A stretch of 64,000 nucleotides of DNA, taken from contig NC_006087.1 of assembly GCF_000007665.1 (NCBI RefSeq), positions 2,046,001 through 2,110,000 on the forward strand, written 5' to 3'. Of the stretch, positions 11,630-21,702 are shown in pieces. Position numbers and translations under genes: made by a program. The DNA comes from Leifsonia xyli subsp. xyli str. CTCB07. GTDB lineage: Bacteria > Actinomycetota > Actinomycetes > Actinomycetales > Microbacteriaceae. The notes below the pieces were generated by a model, which worked only from the letters and a program-made list of their open reading frames with translations, was not told where the DNA came from and searched no databases. Each line of letters opens with the position of its first letter. Positions within the stretch are counted from its first letter, which is position 1.

Positions 11630-11982
11630 GAGTCCCGCTCCAGCACCACGAACGCTGTTGCGATCCCGGCATCGTGCGACATCGACACATGGATGTGCGC
11701 GATGCCTCGCTCAAGAGCCTGGCGCTCGACCACATTGCGCAGCACGAAAGCGGGGTTCCTCTCCTCATCGGACACGATCTCCAGGTCGTGCCAGCGCACG
11801 CCCTCGGAGCCGCCCAGCGCTTTGATGAGCGCCTCTTTGGCCGCGAATCGCGCAGCCAGAGAGTGAACGGGCAGCCCGCGCTCGGCCTCGGTGAAGAGGC
11901 GGTCCCGGAGCGCCGGTGTGCGGGCCAGCGAACGCCCGAAGCGTGCGAGGTCCACGACGTCGACGCCGATGCCGGCGATCAC
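11626..11982 (-). CDS. acpS: holo-[acyl-carrier-protein] synthase
   Basis: Transfers 4'-phosphopantetheine from CoA to acyl carrier protein; 118 residues, the usual length. The magnesium-binding aspartate is in [16 protein letters not shown] and the paired glutamate in [15 protein letters not shown]. The C-terminus ([18 protein letters not shown]) is the typical end. GTG at 11982 is chosen because it begins the conserved IAGIGVDVV; it leaves 5 bases to the glmS stop. The stop overlaps the alr start. Confidence 0.94.
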   Translation of the reverse strand: MIAGIGVDVVDLARFGRSLARTPALRDRLFTEAERGLPVHSLAARFAAKEALIKALGGSEGVRWHDLEIVSDEERNPAFVLRNVVERQALERGIAHIHVSMSHDAGIATAFVVLERDS

Positions 11983-11987
11983 GGCGG

Positions 11988-13838
11988 CTACTCGACCGTG
12001 ACCGATTTGGCCAGGTTGCGCGGCTGGTCGACGTCGAGACCTTTGGCGACGGCGAGCTCCATGGCGAAGATCTGCAGCGGGATGACGCTCAGCAGCGGCT
12101 CGAACAGCGGGGCGGCGAGCGGAATGCGGATGACCTCGTCGGCGAAGGGCAGCACGGCGGCGTCCCCCGCCTCGGCGATCGCGATGACGCGGGCGCCGCG
12201 GGCACGGATCTCCTGGATGTTCGAGACGACTTTCTTGTGCAGCTCGTCCGACCAGCGCGGCGAGGGCACGACGACGAACACCGGCTGACCGGGCTCGATC
12301 AGCGCGATCGGGCCGTGCTTCAGCTCGCCTGCCGCAAAGCCCTCGGCATGGATGTACGCGAGCTCTTTGAGCTTGAGCGCCCCCTCCAGCGCGATCGGGT
12401 AGCCGACGTGGCGGCCGAGGAAGAGCACCGAGCGGGTGTCGGACATCCAGTGCGCGAGCTGGGCGATCGTGTCCTTCGACTCCAGCACGGCCCTGATCTT
12501 CTCCGGCACGGCGAAGAGCTCTGCCACCGCGTCGCGCTGCTGCGCGGCGCTCAGCGTGCCGCGTACGCGCGCAAGCGAGAGGCCGAACAGATACAGCGCG
12601 GCGATCTGCCCGACGAAAGCTTTGGTCGAGGCGACGGCGACCTCCGGACCGGCATGCGTGTAGAGCGCCGCGTCCGACTCGCGCGGGATGGTCGCGCCCT
12701 GGGTGTTGCAGACCGAGATCGCCTTGGCCCCGGCCTCGCGAGCGTACTTGACGGCCATCAGTGTGTCCATCGTCTCGCCCGACTGGCTGATCGAGACGAT
12801 CAGCGTTCCGCCGGAGATGACCGGTTCGCGGTAGCGGAACTCGTGGCTGAGCTCGACGGTGACCGGGACGCGCGCCCATTTCTCGATGGCGTAGCTGCCC
12901 ACCAGTCCCGCGTAGGCGGCGGTGCCGCAGGCCACGATAGTGATCTGGTCGATGCCGAGGAAGAACTCATCGCCCAGAGCGTCCAGTTCCGGGATGTGAA
13001 CGGCGCCATCGGCCGCACGGCCGCGCAGGGTGTTGGCGACGGCATCCGGCTCCTCGGCGATCTCCTTGGCCATGAACGACGGCCAGCCGCCCTTCTCCGC
13101 CGCGGTCGCGTCCCACGCCACGTCGAACGGCTCGACCTCGACCGGAGCGCCGGCGAAGTCGGTGACCGTCACCTGCTCCGGCGTGATGGTCACGATCTGG
13201 TCCTGGCCGATCGCGAGCGCCCGCTGCGTGTGCTCCACGAACGCGGCCACATCGGAGCCGAGAAAGTTCTCCCCCTCGCCGAGACCGATGACCAGTGGCG
13301 AGTTGCGGCGAGCGCCCACGACGACGTGCGGCTGGTCCTGGTGCAGCGCGAGCAGGGTGAAGGCGCCCTCCAGCCGCGAAACGACGCGCTGGAACGCCTC
13401 GCTGAGGCTGCCGGCGGCACGGTACTCGCGGCCGAGCAGCACGGCCGCGACCTCCGTGTCGGTCTCCGACTCGAAGGTGAATTCCTCGGCGAGCAGTTCG
13501 TCCCTGAGCGTCGCGAAGTTCTCGATGATGCCATTGTGGATGACGGCCAGACGGCCGTCATCGCCGAGGTGCGGATGCGCGTTGCAGTCCGTGGGCCCGC
13601 CGTGCGTCGCCCAGCGGGTGTGGCCGATACCGGTTCCACCGTCGGGGATGGGGTGCTGCTGAAGCTCATCGGTGAGCACGTCCAGCTTGCCGGCTCTCTT
13701 CGCCGTGGCGAGGCTGCCGTCAGGTGCGATCACGGCGATGCCGGCGGAGTCGTAACCGCGGTACTCCAGCCGCTTCAGCCCACCGAGCAGCACCTCGAGG
13801 CTCTTGTCCGTGCCGACGTATCCCACGATTCCACACAT
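11988..13838 (-). CDS. glmS: glutamine-fructose-6-phosphate aminotransferase (isomerizing)
   Basis: Makes glucosamine 6-phosphate, the entry step to UDP-GlcNAc and peptidoglycan; 616 residues. The start is fixed by the N-terminal nucleophile cysteine (MCGIVGYVG). The glutaminase domain shows GHTRWATHG and [16 protein letters not shown]. Two SIS sugar-isomerase domains follow, with [12 protein letters not shown] and SEHFR-like loops, and the end [13 protein letters not shown] is diagnostic. glmM, the next enzyme of the path, is encoded 2 kb away. First gene of the minus-strand unit that runs to tsaD; coaA is divergent, 43 bases apart. Confidence 0.97.
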   Translation of the reverse strand: MCGIVGYVGTDKSLEVLLGGLKRLEYRGYDSAGIAVIAPDGSLATAKRAGKLDVLTDELQQHPIPDGGTGIGHTRWATHGGPTDCNAHPHLGDDGRLAVIHNGIIENFATLRDELLAEEFTFESETDTEVAAVLLGREYRAAGSLSEAFQRVVSRLEGAFTLLALHQDQPHVVVGARRNSPLVIGLGEGENFLGSDVAAFVEHTQRALAIGQDQIVTITPEQVTVTDFAGAPVEVEPFDVAWDATAAEKGGWPSFMAKEIAEEPDAVANTLRGRAADGAVHIPELDALGDEFFLGIDQITIVACGTAAYAGLVGSYAIEKWARVPVTVELSHEFRYREPVISGGTLIVSISQSGETMDTLMAVKYAREAGAKAISVCNTQGATIPRESDAALYTHAGPEVAVASTKAFVGQIAALYLFGLSLARVRGTLSAAQQRDAVAELFAVPEKIRAVLESKDTIAQLAHWMSDTRSVLFLGRHVGYPIALEGALKLKELAYIHAEGFAAGELKHGPIALIEPGQPVFVVVPSPRWSDELHKKVVSNIQEIRARGARVIAIAEAGDAAVLPFADEVIRIPLAAPLFEPLLSVIPLQIFAMELAVAKGLDVDQPRNLAKSVTVE

Positions 13839-13881
13839 GGGCCCGATTCTAACCAGGGGCAGACCGTAGACTTGCTTTTTG

Positions 13882-14850
13882 ATGGCTGAGAACGGCGCCG
13901 CTCGCGGCGGAACGAGTGCCGGCGGCGACTCGAGCACCCCTTTCGTGGAGCTGGGCCGCGCGGATTGGGCAGAACTCGCCCAGAGCGCCCGGCTCCCCCT
14001 CCAGGAAGCTGAGATCGTGCAGTTGCGCGGTCTCGGCGATCCCCTGGACATGCGCGAGGTGGGAGAGGTCTACCTCCCGCTCAGCCGGCTGCTCAACCTC
14101 TATGTGGGCGGCACCCGTCAGCTCCACCGGGTCACCAGCGACTTCCTCGGCGAGCGAGCGCAGGCGACCCCGTTCGTGATCGGCGTCGCCGGCTCCGTCG
14201 CGGTCGGCAAGTCGACGATCGCCCGTCTGCTGCGCGAGCTGCTGTCGCGCTGGGACGACACTCCGCGCGTCGAGCTGGTCACCACCGACGGCTTCCTCCT
14301 GCCGAACGCCGAGCTGGAACGCCGTGGCCTGATGCGGCGCAAGGGATTCCCGGAGTCCTACGACCGCCGCGCCCTGCTACGGTTCGTCACCGCCGTCAAG
14401 AGCGGAGCGCGGGAGGTCCGCGCACCGTTCTACTCGCATCTGAGCTACGACATCGTGCCCGGCGCCGAGATCGTCGTCCGGCAGCCCGATGTCCTCATCG
14501 TCGAGGGGCTCACCGTGCTGCAGCCCGCGGGCGGCGGCACCCGGCTCGCGGTGAGCGATCTGTTCGACTTCAGCGTCTACGTGGACGCGCGGACCCGGGA
14601 CATCGCCCACTGGTACCAGGAGCGGTTTCTCACCTTGCAGCGCGGCGCGTTCGCCAACCCGAAGTCCTACTTCCATCGTTACGCCTCGCTCACCGAGGAG
14701 GAGGCGCGGGCACGGGCGGCAGCCATCTGGGCGGACATCAACGAACCGAACCTCACACAGAACATCCGGCCGACGCGTTCGCGGGCGAAGCTCGTGTTGC
14801 GGAAGGACGCCGATCACACCGTCTCCTCCGTTCTGCTGCGAAAGATTTAG
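13882..14850 (+). CDS. coaA: type I pantothenate kinase
   Basis: ATP-dependent phosphorylation of pantothenate, first step of CoA synthesis. 322 residues. P-loop [18 protein letters not shown] at about residues 104-121, then [38 protein letters not shown], and the C-terminal [20 protein letters not shown], all typical of the bacterial CoaA type. ATG at 13882 is preferred to the TTG one codon earlier. Divergent from glmS. CoA made here is also the pantetheine donor for AcpS encoded nearby, but no shared regulation is visible. Confidence 0.96.
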   Translation: MAENGAARGGTSAGGDSSTPFVELGRADWAELAQSARLPLQEAEIVQLRGLGDPLDMREVGEVYLPLSRLLNLYVGGTRQLHRVTSDFLGERAQATPFVIGVAGSVAVGKSTIARLLRELLSRWDDTPRVELVTTDGFLLPNAELERRGLMRRKGFPESYDRRALLRFVTAVKSGAREVRAPFYSHLSYDIVPGAEIVVRQPDVLIVEGLTVLQPAGGGTRLAVSDLFDFSVYVDARTRDIAHWYQERFLTLQRGAFANPKSYFHRYASLTEEEARARAAAIWADINEPNLTQNIRPTRSRAKLVLRKDADHTVSSVLLRKI

Positions 14851-14927
14851 GCATAAAAGCCTCAGGCCGAAAGGCATGATTAACTAAAACTCTGGCATAT
14901 TTGGCATGTATCGCGTATTCATGAGGC

Positions 14928-15278
14928 ATGGGTACTCCTCGCTCGCATGCCGCCGAGCTCTTCGGGCAGCGCATCCGTCAAGCCCGCCTCGCCATCGGCA
15001 TGAGCCAGGAGGACATCGCGAACCTCGCCGCGATGCACGTGACCAACTATGGGCGGGTCGAGCGCGGCGAGGCGAACTCAGAACTGCACACGATCGTCCG
15101 TCTCGCGACCGCCCTCGATGTCGACCCCGCGGGACTCGTGCAGGGCCTCTATGGAGACGGGATGCTACCCGACCGCGAGCACGCCTACTCCGTGACCGAT
15201 TTCCTCGAAGCGCGGGAGGCCGCCGAGCGAGACGATCAAGGCGACGCCCAGGAAGAGCCTGAAGACCCCAGCTCCTGA
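14928..15278 (+). CDS. small XRE-family DNA-binding protein, copy 1
   Basis: 116 residues. An XRE/Cro helix-turn-helix spans about residues 10-68 (FGQRIRQARLAIGMSQEDIA, then VTNYGRVERGEANSELHTIV). After it comes a short acidic tail with AYSVTDFLEAREAAERDD. Target unknown. It follows coaA by 77 bases on the same strand and is followed after 52 bases by a paralogue with the same plan. The upstream gap contains a direct TGGCATATTTGGCATG repeat that could be an operator, but this is only a guess. Confidence 0.85.
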   Translation: MGTPRSHAAELFGQRIRQARLAIGMSQEDIANLAAMHVTNYGRVERGEANSELHTIVRLATALDVDPAGLVQGLYGDGMLPDREHAYSVTDFLEAREAAERDDQGDAQEEPEDPSS

Positions 15279-15330
15279 AGCCCCGGGTCGTTGCGCTCTG
15301 GCCCGGCAAGTCTGTGCCCAGAAAGCTAGA

Positions 15331-15657
15331 ATGATGACTGCTCCACGCTCCGAGGCCGCTCGTCTTCTCGGCTCACGACTGCGTGTACACCGCGTGGCGC
15401 TCGGAATCTCCCAGCAAGACGCCGCAGCGCTCTGCGAGGTCGATCTGGCGAACTACGGCCGTCTGGAGCGTGGCGACGCCAACCCCACACTCGAAACAAT
15501 CGTGCATGTCTGCGCCACCCTGCAGATCGACCCGGCCGAGCTCCTCGCCGGTCTCGCCCCGGTCAAACGGGAGCCGAAACGCCGCAAATACACGGTCGGG
15601 GAATTCCTCCGCGAGAAGGAGAGGGCGCGCGGGACGCAACGCTCCAGCGCAGACTAG
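15331..15657 (+). CDS. small XRE-family DNA-binding protein, copy 2
   Basis: 108 residues, paralogous to the gene just upstream: XRE helix-turn-helix at about residues 12-70 (LGSRLRVHRVALGISQQDAA, then DLANYGRLERGDANPTLETI), then a basic linker KREPKRRKYTVGEFLREKER. The shared frame NYGR(V/L)ERG(E/D)AN and the shared V(T/G)(D/E)FL tail motif show a tandem duplication with later divergence. Could bind as hetero- or homodimers; function not known. Two adjacent ATG codons; the first is used. Confidence 0.84.
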   Translation: MMTAPRSEAARLLGSRLRVHRVALGISQQDAAALCEVDLANYGRLERGDANPTLETIVHVCATLQIDPAELLAGLAPVKREPKRRKYTVGEFLREKERARGTQRSSAD

Positions 15658-16019
15658 CCGGAGGAGGGCAAAAGGCACTGTCAGCGGAGCATTCGCGTGC
15701 GTCCCAGACTTCTCTATCCGGCCCCGCCCGTGCGACTCAGCCCACGGGCAAGTCGAGGTGCCGGAAGAAGAACCGAGTGGCCTCCGAAGGCGTCGAAGAG
15801 ACCGAGAGGCGGGCACGTCCGAGGATGCGCTCGTCGCTCTGGTCGACGCTGACGGCGCCACCGGGCTGTCCCGGCCAGAATCAAAGGGACCGGTTCAGAG
15901 AGCGATGCCGATGGGGGCCGTCCGCAGAATGCCGGGGATCTGATCGAGGACGAACCGGCGCTCATCGAGTCCGTCGAGTCGTCGCCGGGAGGCGACGCGC
16001 ATGGCGATTCTGGAAAGAA
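15658..16019. other. gap with a possible decayed minus-strand gene
   Basis: No intact gene. On the minus strand two short frames have protein-like ends: DERRFVLDQIPGILRTAPIG near 15910-15970 and DERILGRARLSVSSTPSEAT running to RHLDLPVG and a stop near 15740. They are in different frames and separated by a stop. They may be pieces of one broken gene upstream of the XRE pair and convergent with it, but I cannot name the family. Confidence 0.35.
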
Positions 16020-17381
16020 CTAGCCCGCGAGCCGCTCGCGCACCACATCCGCGAGTTCGTTCGCCATCCGCACGGCGGTTTCCTGATCGGCCGCCTCCAC
16101 CATAACCCGCACCAGCGGCTCCGTTCCCGACGGGCGCAGCAGCACCCGGCCGCTGTCGCCGAGCGCCGCCTCCACGGCTTCGACGGCCGACCGCAGCAAC
16201 TCGTCGCTGTGGACCGAGTGGTGATCGACCCCCCGCACATTGACCATCACCTGCGGGTACACCGTCATCGCCTGTGCGAGCTCGGCGAGGGTCTTGCGCT
16301 GGCGTGCCATCTCGCTGAGCAGGTGCAGGCCGGTGAGGATGCCGTCACCCGTGGTGGCGAAATCGCTCATGATGACGTGGCCAGACTGCTCGCCGCCGAG
16401 CGAGTAGCCGTGCCCGTTCATCTCCTCCAGGACGTAGCGGTCTCCGACAGCGGTCTCGACCACCCGGACACCGGCCTCGCGCATGGCGAGTTTGAGCCCG
16501 AGGTTGCTCATCACCGTCGCGACGAGCGTGTCGTCTCTGAGCTTGCCGCGCTCCTTCATGCCGAGAGCGAGGATAGCCATGATCTGATCGCCATCGACGG
16601 TGCGGCCACTGGCGTCGATCGCCAGGCAGCGATCGGCGTCGCCGTCGTGCGCGATACCGACATCGGCGCCGGCCGCCAGCACGGCCTCCGCCAGCCTGTC
16701 GAGGTGCGTCGAGCCGACGCCGTCGTTGATGTTCATACCGTCCGGCGCGTCGCCGATGACGGTCACCCGGGCGCCGGCATCAGTGAACACCTCCGGCGAG
16801 ATTCCCGCGGCGGCTCCGTGCGCGCAGTCGAGGACGACGTGGATGCCGTCCAGGCGGTGCGGCAGACTCGCCAGGAGGTGCAAGACATAGCGGTCTTCGG
16901 CATCCGCGAAACACTGGATGCGCCCGACCTCGGCGCCGGTCGGCGTGAGCTTCTCCAGGTGAAGGTGCTCCTCGATCCTGTCCTCCACGACATCGGGGAG
17001 CTTGGTGCCGCCGCGGGCGAAGATCTTGATGCCGTTGTCGGGAGCGGGGTTGTGCGAAGCCGAGACCATCACACCGAAGTCGGCGTCGAAATCCGCGATG
17101 AGGAACGCCGCGGCGGGGGTCGGAATGACACCGGCGTCATAGACGTCGATGCCCGAGCTGGCCAGTCCGGCCGCGACGGCGGCCGACAGGAACTCGCCGG
17201 AGACACGCGGGTCGCGGGCGACGATGGCCAGCGGGCGCTTGCCCACAGCGCGGCGTGCCTCGGCGCTGCGGCCTCGCGTCAGGACAGCGGCGGCTGCCTG
17301 GGCGAGGCCGAGCGCGAGGTCGGCAGTGAGCGTACCGTTCGCGAGTCCGCGGACTCCGTCGGTTCCGAAAAGACGGGGCAT
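16020..17381 (-). CDS. glmM: phosphoglucosamine mutase
   Basis: Interconverts glucosamine 6-phosphate and 1-phosphate for UDP-GlcNAc synthesis; 453 residues. N-terminus [17 protein letters not shown]; the phosphoserine lies in [17 protein letters not shown] near residue 109; the magnesium loop is [15 protein letters not shown]; the sugar loop GGEQSGHVI and the phosphate-binding C-terminus [15 protein letters not shown] complete the family set. Third gene of the unit rplM-rpsI-glmM, 27 bases after rpsI, a common actinobacterial order. Confidence 0.97.
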   Translation of the reverse strand: MPRLFGTDGVRGLANGTLTADLALGLAQAAAAVLTRGRSAEARRAVGKRPLAIVARDPRVSGEFLSAAVAAGLASSGIDVYDAGVIPTPAAAFLIADFDADFGVMVSASHNPAPDNGIKIFARGGTKLPDVVEDRIEEHLHLEKLTPTGAEVGRIQCFADAEDRYVLHLLASLPHRLDGIHVVLDCAHGAAAGISPEVFTDAGARVTVIGDAPDGMNINDGVGSTHLDRLAEAVLAAGADVGIAHDGDADRCLAIDASGRTVDGDQIMAILALGMKERGKLRDDTLVATVMSNLGLKLAMREAGVRVVETAVGDRYVLEEMNGHGYSLGGEQSGHVIMSDFATTGDGILTGLHLLSEMARQRKTLAELAQAMTVYPQVMVNVRGVDHHSVHSDELLRSAVEAVEAALGDSGRVLLRPSGTEPLVRVMVEAADQETAVRMANELADVVRERLAG

Positions 17382-17408
17382 AAACCGAAGCCTAAACGCT
17401 GTGAAGCG

Positions 17409-17915
17409 TCAACGCTTGGAGAACTGCGATGCCTTGCGGGCCTTCTTGAGACCGGCTTTCTTACGCTCGGTGACGCGGGCGTCGCGGGTGAGGAAGCCAG
17501 CTTTCTTCAGGGTCGGCCGGTTGTTCTCGCGGTCGATCTCGTTGAGGGCCCGGGCGATGGCGAGGCGGAGCGCCCCGGCCTGGCCCGAGGGGCCGCCGCC
17601 GGTAATGCGCGCGATCACATCGTACGAACCAACGAGGTCGAGGACCTTGAAGGGGTCGGTGATCAGCTGCTGGTGCAGCTTGTTCGGAAAGTAGTCCGCG
17701 AACGCACGGCCGTTGACCGTGACGGCGCCAGCGCCGGGGACCAGGCGCACGCGCGCGATGGCCTCCTTGCGGCGGCCGACGGCCGCGCCGGGAACGGAGA
17801 GGACGGGACGGGGAGCGGCCGGGGCGGCGCTCTCCGGGGTCTCGGTCGAGTAGGACTCGACGTTCTCAACACTGTCGGCCTGGGCCGAGTCGATGCTGTC
17901 TGCGATCTTCGCCAC
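17409..17915 (-). CDS. rpsI: 30S ribosomal protein S9
   Basis: Small-subunit protein whose C-terminal tail reaches the P-site tRNA. 168 residues; the conserved core begins near residue 42 ([17 protein letters not shown]) and ends in the basic [17 protein letters not shown] tail. The N-terminal 40 residues are an acidic Ala/Pro/Ser extension found in many actinobacterial S9 proteins. Pairs with rplM 50 bases upstream. Confidence 0.96.
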   Translation of the reverse strand: MAKIADSIDSAQADSVENVESYSTETPESAAPAAPRPVLSVPGAAVGRRKEAIARVRLVPGAGAVTVNGRAFADYFPNKLHQQLITDPFKVLDLVGSYDVIARITGGGPSGQAGALRLAIARALNEIDRENNRPTLKKAGFLTRDARVTERKKAGLKKARKASQFSKR

Positions 17916-17965
17916 GATGATGATAATCCTTTTTTCTTAGTCAGTCGTGAAGGTCGTGGGATCGC

Positions 17966-18412
17966 CTACTGGGCGACCTGGCCGAGGGCGTAGGCCTTGG
18001 GCTGCTGGGCGGCGTGCGGGTGCTCGCTTCCGGTGTAGACTTTCAGCTTGCGGAACTGGGCCCGGCCGATGGAGTTCTTCGGCAGCATCCCGCGCACAGC
18101 CTTCTCGACGGCGCGAACCGGATTCTTCTCGAGGAGCTCGGCGTAGGTGACGGCCTTGAGCCCACCCGGGTAGCCGGAGTGGCGGTAGGCCTTCTTCTGC
18201 GCGACCTTCTGGCCGGTGAAGGCAACCTTGTCCGCGTTGACGATGATGACGAAGTCGCCCGTGTCCATGTGGGGGGCGAAGGTCGCCTTGTGCTTGCCGC
18301 GCAGGAGGGCGGCGGTGTGGCTGGCGAGACGGCCGAGCACGACATTGGTCGCGTCGATGACGACCCAGTCGCGCTGGATCTCGTCTGCCTTCGGGGAGTA
18401 AGTGCGCGTCAC
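17966..18412 (-). CDS. rplM: 50S ribosomal protein L13
   Basis: Large-subunit assembly protein, 148 residues. Family motifs [53 protein letters not shown] and the end [21 protein letters not shown] segment are all present. The GTG at 18412 begins the actinobacterial [15 protein letters not shown]; earlier in-frame codons lie in the leader. First gene of rplM-rpsI-glmM. Confidence 0.96.
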   Translation of the reverse strand: MTRTYSPKADEIQRDWVVIDATNVVLGRLASHTAALLRGKHKATFAPHMDTGDFVIIVNADKVAFTGQKVAQKKAYRHSGYPGGLKAVTYAELLEKNPVRAVEKAVRGMLPKNSIGRAQFRKLKVYTGSEHPHAAQQPKAYALGQVAQ

Positions 18413-18470
18413 AGTAGTGGCTGCTTTCTTGTGTCGAACGGAGAAGTTCGTGAATCCCACTCCGATGGGG

Positions 18471-18497
18471 GGTTCCTCTCCCGAGGGGAGGAGAACC
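18471..18497 (-). other. hairpin in the rplM leader
   Basis: Inverted repeat GGTTCTCCTCCC / GAGGAACC around a short loop, one bulge, lying 59 bases before the rplM start on the transcribed strand. There is no T run. Could be an autoregulatory leader structure or an RNA-processing site; sequence alone does not decide. Confidence 0.4.
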
Positions 18498-18594
18498 GAA
18501 GCCGGTGGAGGGCTCACGTTCGCGGCGCCCGTCACAGTGAGACGTAGACGCCAAAAGTTAATTGTATGCGACACGCCCGGGACGGTCAAACCGG

Positions 18595-18780
18595 AGGGAG
18601 ACGGAGTCGTTCCTTCTCGCCGCGCGCGGGCTCGGCGACGCCGACATCGCCAGCACGGCGTTCAGCTCCGAGGCGACGGCGAAGAGTCGCCTGCGCAGTA
18701 TCCTGGCCACGCTCGGGCTGAGCACGCGCGCGCAGGTCGTGGCGTTCGCCCACGAGCACGGCCTGGTGCGCCGAGGCTTC
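18595..18780 (+). pseudogene. LuxR-type helix-turn-helix remnant
   Basis: About 62 codons on the plus strand encode the C-terminal half of a LuxR/FixJ DNA-binding domain: [40 protein letters not shown], then AQVVAFAHEHGLVRRGF. This is the usual helix-turn-helix with its recognition helix and final helix. The whole receiver or sensor part is absent and no start codon is credible, since the fragment abuts the rplM leader. It runs into the truA 3' end. A deletion relic of a two-component response regulator. Confidence 0.7.
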
Positions 18781-18793
18781 CCCGCGTGTGCCC

Positions 18794-19660
18794 TCAAAGC
18801 GTGCGCAGCCCGCGGGTCTGCTCGGCTCGTCTGCCGAGCTCGGCATCCACGGGGTAGCCGACCTCCCGCAGCGTCAGGCCGCGCGCAGGCATCACCTTGA
18901 AGGCGCTCGTGCGCTGCCGTTCGTCCCGCAGGGTCACGAGATCCCCGGGCCGGAGCTTGCCCTCGCCGACCTCGACGCACGCGCCGACCAGCGCGCGGAC
19001 CATGCTGTGACAGAACGCGTCGGCGGCCACCTCGCCGAGCAGAACCCCCTCCGCGTCGCGGCGCCAGGAGAAGGCCTGAAGCGTGCGGATGGTCGTCGCG
19101 CCCTCGCGCGCTTTGCAGTAGCTCGCGAAGTCGTGGAGACCCAGCATCCCGTGGGCCCCCCGATCCATCGCGTCGACGTCGAGCGTGTTCGGCACCCAGG
19201 CGGTGCGGTGCCGCTGAAGAGGGTCACGCAGAGCGATCCGGTCGGCCACGCGGTACTCGTAACGGCGCCAGAGGGCGGAGAAGCGCGCGTCGAAGCCGGC
19301 CGGCGCCTCGGTCGCACGGGAGACGAGGACATCCGGGACCGGGCCGAGCACGCCATTCACGCGCCGCTTCAGCGCATCGTGCGCGAGCTGCGGCTCCCGT
19401 TTGCCGTGCGGCCTGCGCAGGAGCGCGACCTGCTCGGGCGAGAGGTCCACGTGCGCGACCTGGCCGGTGGCGTGGACTCCGGCGTCTGTGCGCCCGGCGA
19501 CGGTCAGCGACGGCGGTTCGCCCGAGCAACGGAAGATCGTCGCCAGAGCCTCCTCCAGCGTCCCCTGCACGGTCCGCAGATCCGGCTGCCGGGCCCAGCC
19601 CGCGAAGTCGGTGCCCTGGTAGGCGATGTCGAGCCGGAATCGCGTCGCCTGGTCGGTCAT
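18794..19660 (-). CDS. truA: tRNA pseudouridine(38-40) synthase TruA
   Basis: Makes pseudouridine in the anticodon stem-loop. 288 residues; the catalytic aspartate is D59 in VAGRTDAGVHATGQVAHVDL. The N-terminus DIAYQGTDFAGWARQPDLRT and the C-terminal SFCHSMVRA-type segment (FCHSMVRALVGACVEVGEGK) are typical. ATG start. In many actinobacteria truA follows rplQ; here an acyltransferase gene on the other strand and a GNAT relic separate it from rplQ. Confidence 0.95.
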   Translation of the reverse strand: MTDQATRFRLDIAYQGTDFAGWARQPDLRTVQGTLEEALATIFRCSGEPPSLTVAGRTDAGVHATGQVAHVDLSPEQVALLRRPHGKREPQLAHDALKRRVNGVLGPVPDVLVSRATEAPAGFDARFSALWRRYEYRVADRIALRDPLQRHRTAWVPNTLDVDAMDRGAHGMLGLHDFASYCKAREGATTIRTLQAFSWRRDAEGVLLGEVAADAFCHSMVRALVGACVEVGEGKLRPGDLVTLRDERQRTSAFKVMPARGLTLREVGYPVDAELGRRAEQTRGLRTL

Positions 19661-19745
19661 CCCTCGATTCTAGGGAATCGGGATGCCACCGCCCACGAGC
19701 GCTTGCTATCGTGGGCGCTTCCACACCCATCGACCCCCCACCCTG

Positions 19746-21689
19746 ATGCCTGATATGACCTTCCAGCCGACCGTCGACGCCCACCCCGGACGAGCATCGA
19801 TGCCCTCGCCCGCCCCGGCCCGCTATGCCGGGCTCGACGGCCTGCGTGCGATCGCGGTGACCACGGTGCTGATCTACCATCTGTTCCCCGGTGTGCTCCC
19901 GGGCGGGTTCCTCGGGGTCGACATCTTCTTCGTGATCAGCGGCTTCCTCATCACGAGCCTCCTGGTCCGCGAGCGGTCGGCCACCGGGCGGATCGACCTG
20001 AAGCGGTTCTGGACGCGCCGGGCGCGCCGCCTCGTCCCGGCGATGGTCCTCCTCGTCCTGGTCTGCTCCACCGCAGCGCTCGCGCTCGGCGGCGACGTGC
20101 TGGTCGGCCTCCCCCGCCAAATCCTGGGAGCCACCACCTTCAGCACCAACTGGCTCTCGATCGCCGCGGACTCCAGCTATTTCGCGCAGGGGGCGCCCGA
20201 GCTCTTCCGCAACCTCTGGTCGCTCGCCGTGGAGGAGCAATTCTATCTGGTCTGGCCCCTGATCCTGCTCGCGCTCGTGCTCATCCGCAGCTGGGGCGTC
20301 CGCTTCGCCCTCATCCTCGCCATCGCCGCAGCTTCCGCAATCGAGATGGTCGTGCTCTACAGTCCCGGCGCAGACCCGACGCGCGTGTACTTCGGCTCCG
20401 ACACCCACAGCTTCGGCCTGGCCCTGGGCGCGGCCCTCGCGCTGCTGGCAGCCCCCGGCCGCCCGGTCGACCTGGACGCCGGCGAGAGCACCCTCCAGGT
20501 CTTCGTCCGGCGCTGGCTCCCGCCCCTCGGCGTGCTGTCGGTCCTCGGGCTGCTCGCCGCCGCGGCGGTCCTCCGCGACGACGCGCCGATCACCTACCGC
20601 GGCGGCCTCGCACTCGTGAGCCTCCTCAGCGCGCTGGCGATCTGGGCGGCCATCGCACCGGGATCCGGGCTCGGCCGCATCCTGGACTCGCGGCCCCTGA
20701 AGGCGATCGGCGAACGGTCCTACGGTCTCTATCTGTGGCACTGGCCGGTATTCGTGCTGGTGTGCGCTCTCCTCCCGGACAAGCACGACCCGGTCATGGC
20801 CGTCGTCGCCGGTGCTGGCACGCTCGCGTGCTCGGTGGCCGCCGCTCTGCTCTCCCACCGCTACCTCGAACAGCCCATCCGCCGGCACGGGATGCGCAGA
20901 ACGCTGCGCATCGTCCGGCTCCGGATGCGGCGATCCTCCCCCGGTCGCTGGGCGGCGTGGGCGGGCACGAGCACGGCGGGCCTCCTCGCCGTCGCCACCG
21001 TGGTCGCGATGCTCGTCGCGCCGACCGCGACGGGAGCCGAGCGGTACATCCAGCAGGGCGCGGCCGCCCTGCGCACCTCTCCTCCCCCGACCACCACCTC
21101 GCCGGGCGGCGGGGCCCCGCACCTCCGCGTGCCACCAGACCCGCATCCCGTCGCCACCGGCGCCGACATCTCGGCCTTCGGAGACTCGGTGATGCTCGCC
21201 TCCGCGCCCGCCCTCCAAGAGGCGCTCCCCGGCATCCTCGTCGACGCCGTTGTCTCCCGGCAGATGAGCACGGCGCCGGCCCTCATCGCCGCTGCGGACG
21301 CGGCAGGCGCCCTCCGGAAGGTCGTCGTCATCGGGCTCGGCACCAACGGCTCCATCTCCGACGAGACCCTCGAGCACACGCTGGCGGAGCTGGGACCGAA
21401 GCGGCAGCTCGTCCTCGTCACCGTGCAGGCCCCGCGCACGTGGACCGACGACGTCAACGCCGCCCTCCACGACTTCGCGGCACGGCATCCGGACCGGGTC
21501 ACTCTCGCGGACTGGAAGACCGCCATCAGCGGACGGCTCGACCTCCTCGCCGATGACCAGATCCACCCCGGGATGAGTGGCGGGCGCATCTACGCGGAGG
21601 CCCTGCACAACGCGCTGCTCACGCTCGCCGAGCACTCGACCGTGCGAGTGGCCAACGCGTGGGACCGGGCCGGCCCGCGCCCGCAGTAG
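19746..21689 (+). CDS. OafA/YrhL-type membrane acyltransferase with C-terminal SGNH domain
   Basis: 647 residues from the ATG chosen (another ATG three codons later). Residues 28-400 form the acyltransferase-3 membrane domain: GLDGLRAIAVTTVLIYHLFP with the usual histidine, GFLGVDIFFVISGFLITSLL, RRARRLVPAM, SLAVEEQFYLVWPLILL, SYGLYLWHWPVFVLV. After another helix (GLLAVATVVAMLVA) and a Pro/Thr linker comes an extracytoplasmic SGNH hydrolase-like domain with FGDSVM, GLGTNG and a D-x-x-H pair (DQIHPG). It likely O-acylates a wall polysaccharide. Single gene, divergent from truA. Weak ribosome site, so the start is uncertain. Confidence 0.87.
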   Translation: MPDMTFQPTVDAHPGRASMPSPAPARYAGLDGLRAIAVTTVLIYHLFPGVLPGGFLGVDIFFVISGFLITSLLVRERSATGRIDLKRFWTRRARRLVPAMVLLVLVCSTAALALGGDVLVGLPRQILGATTFSTNWLSIAADSSYFAQGAPELFRNLWSLAVEEQFYLVWPLILLALVLIRSWGVRFALILAIAAASAIEMVVLYSPGADPTRVYFGSDTHSFGLALGAALALLAAPGRPVDLDAGESTLQVFVRRWLPPLGVLSVLGLLAAAAVLRDDAPITYRGGLALVSLLSALAIWAAIAPGSGLGRILDSRPLKAIGERSYGLYLWHWPVFVLVCALLPDKHDPVMAVVAGAGTLACSVAAALLSHRYLEQPIRRHGMRRTLRIVRLRMRRSSPGRWAAWAGTSTAGLLAVATVVAMLVAPTATGAERYIQQGAAALRTSPPPTTTSPGGGAPHLRVPPDPHPVATGADISAFGDSVMLASAPALQEALPGILVDAVVSRQMSTAPALIAAADAAGALRKVVVIGLGTNGSISDETLEHTLAELGPKRQLVLVTVQAPRTWTDDVNAALHDFAARHPDRVTLADWKTAISGRLDLLADDQIHPGMSGGRIYAEALHNALLTLAEHSTVRVANAWDRAGPRPQ

Positions 21690-21702
21690 ACGATCGCCGC
21701 GG

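Noticed and set aside
15777-17993. Plus-strand open frame of 738 codons opposite glmM and rpsI
   Set aside because: Antisense shadow of two certain genes; no start context or family words.
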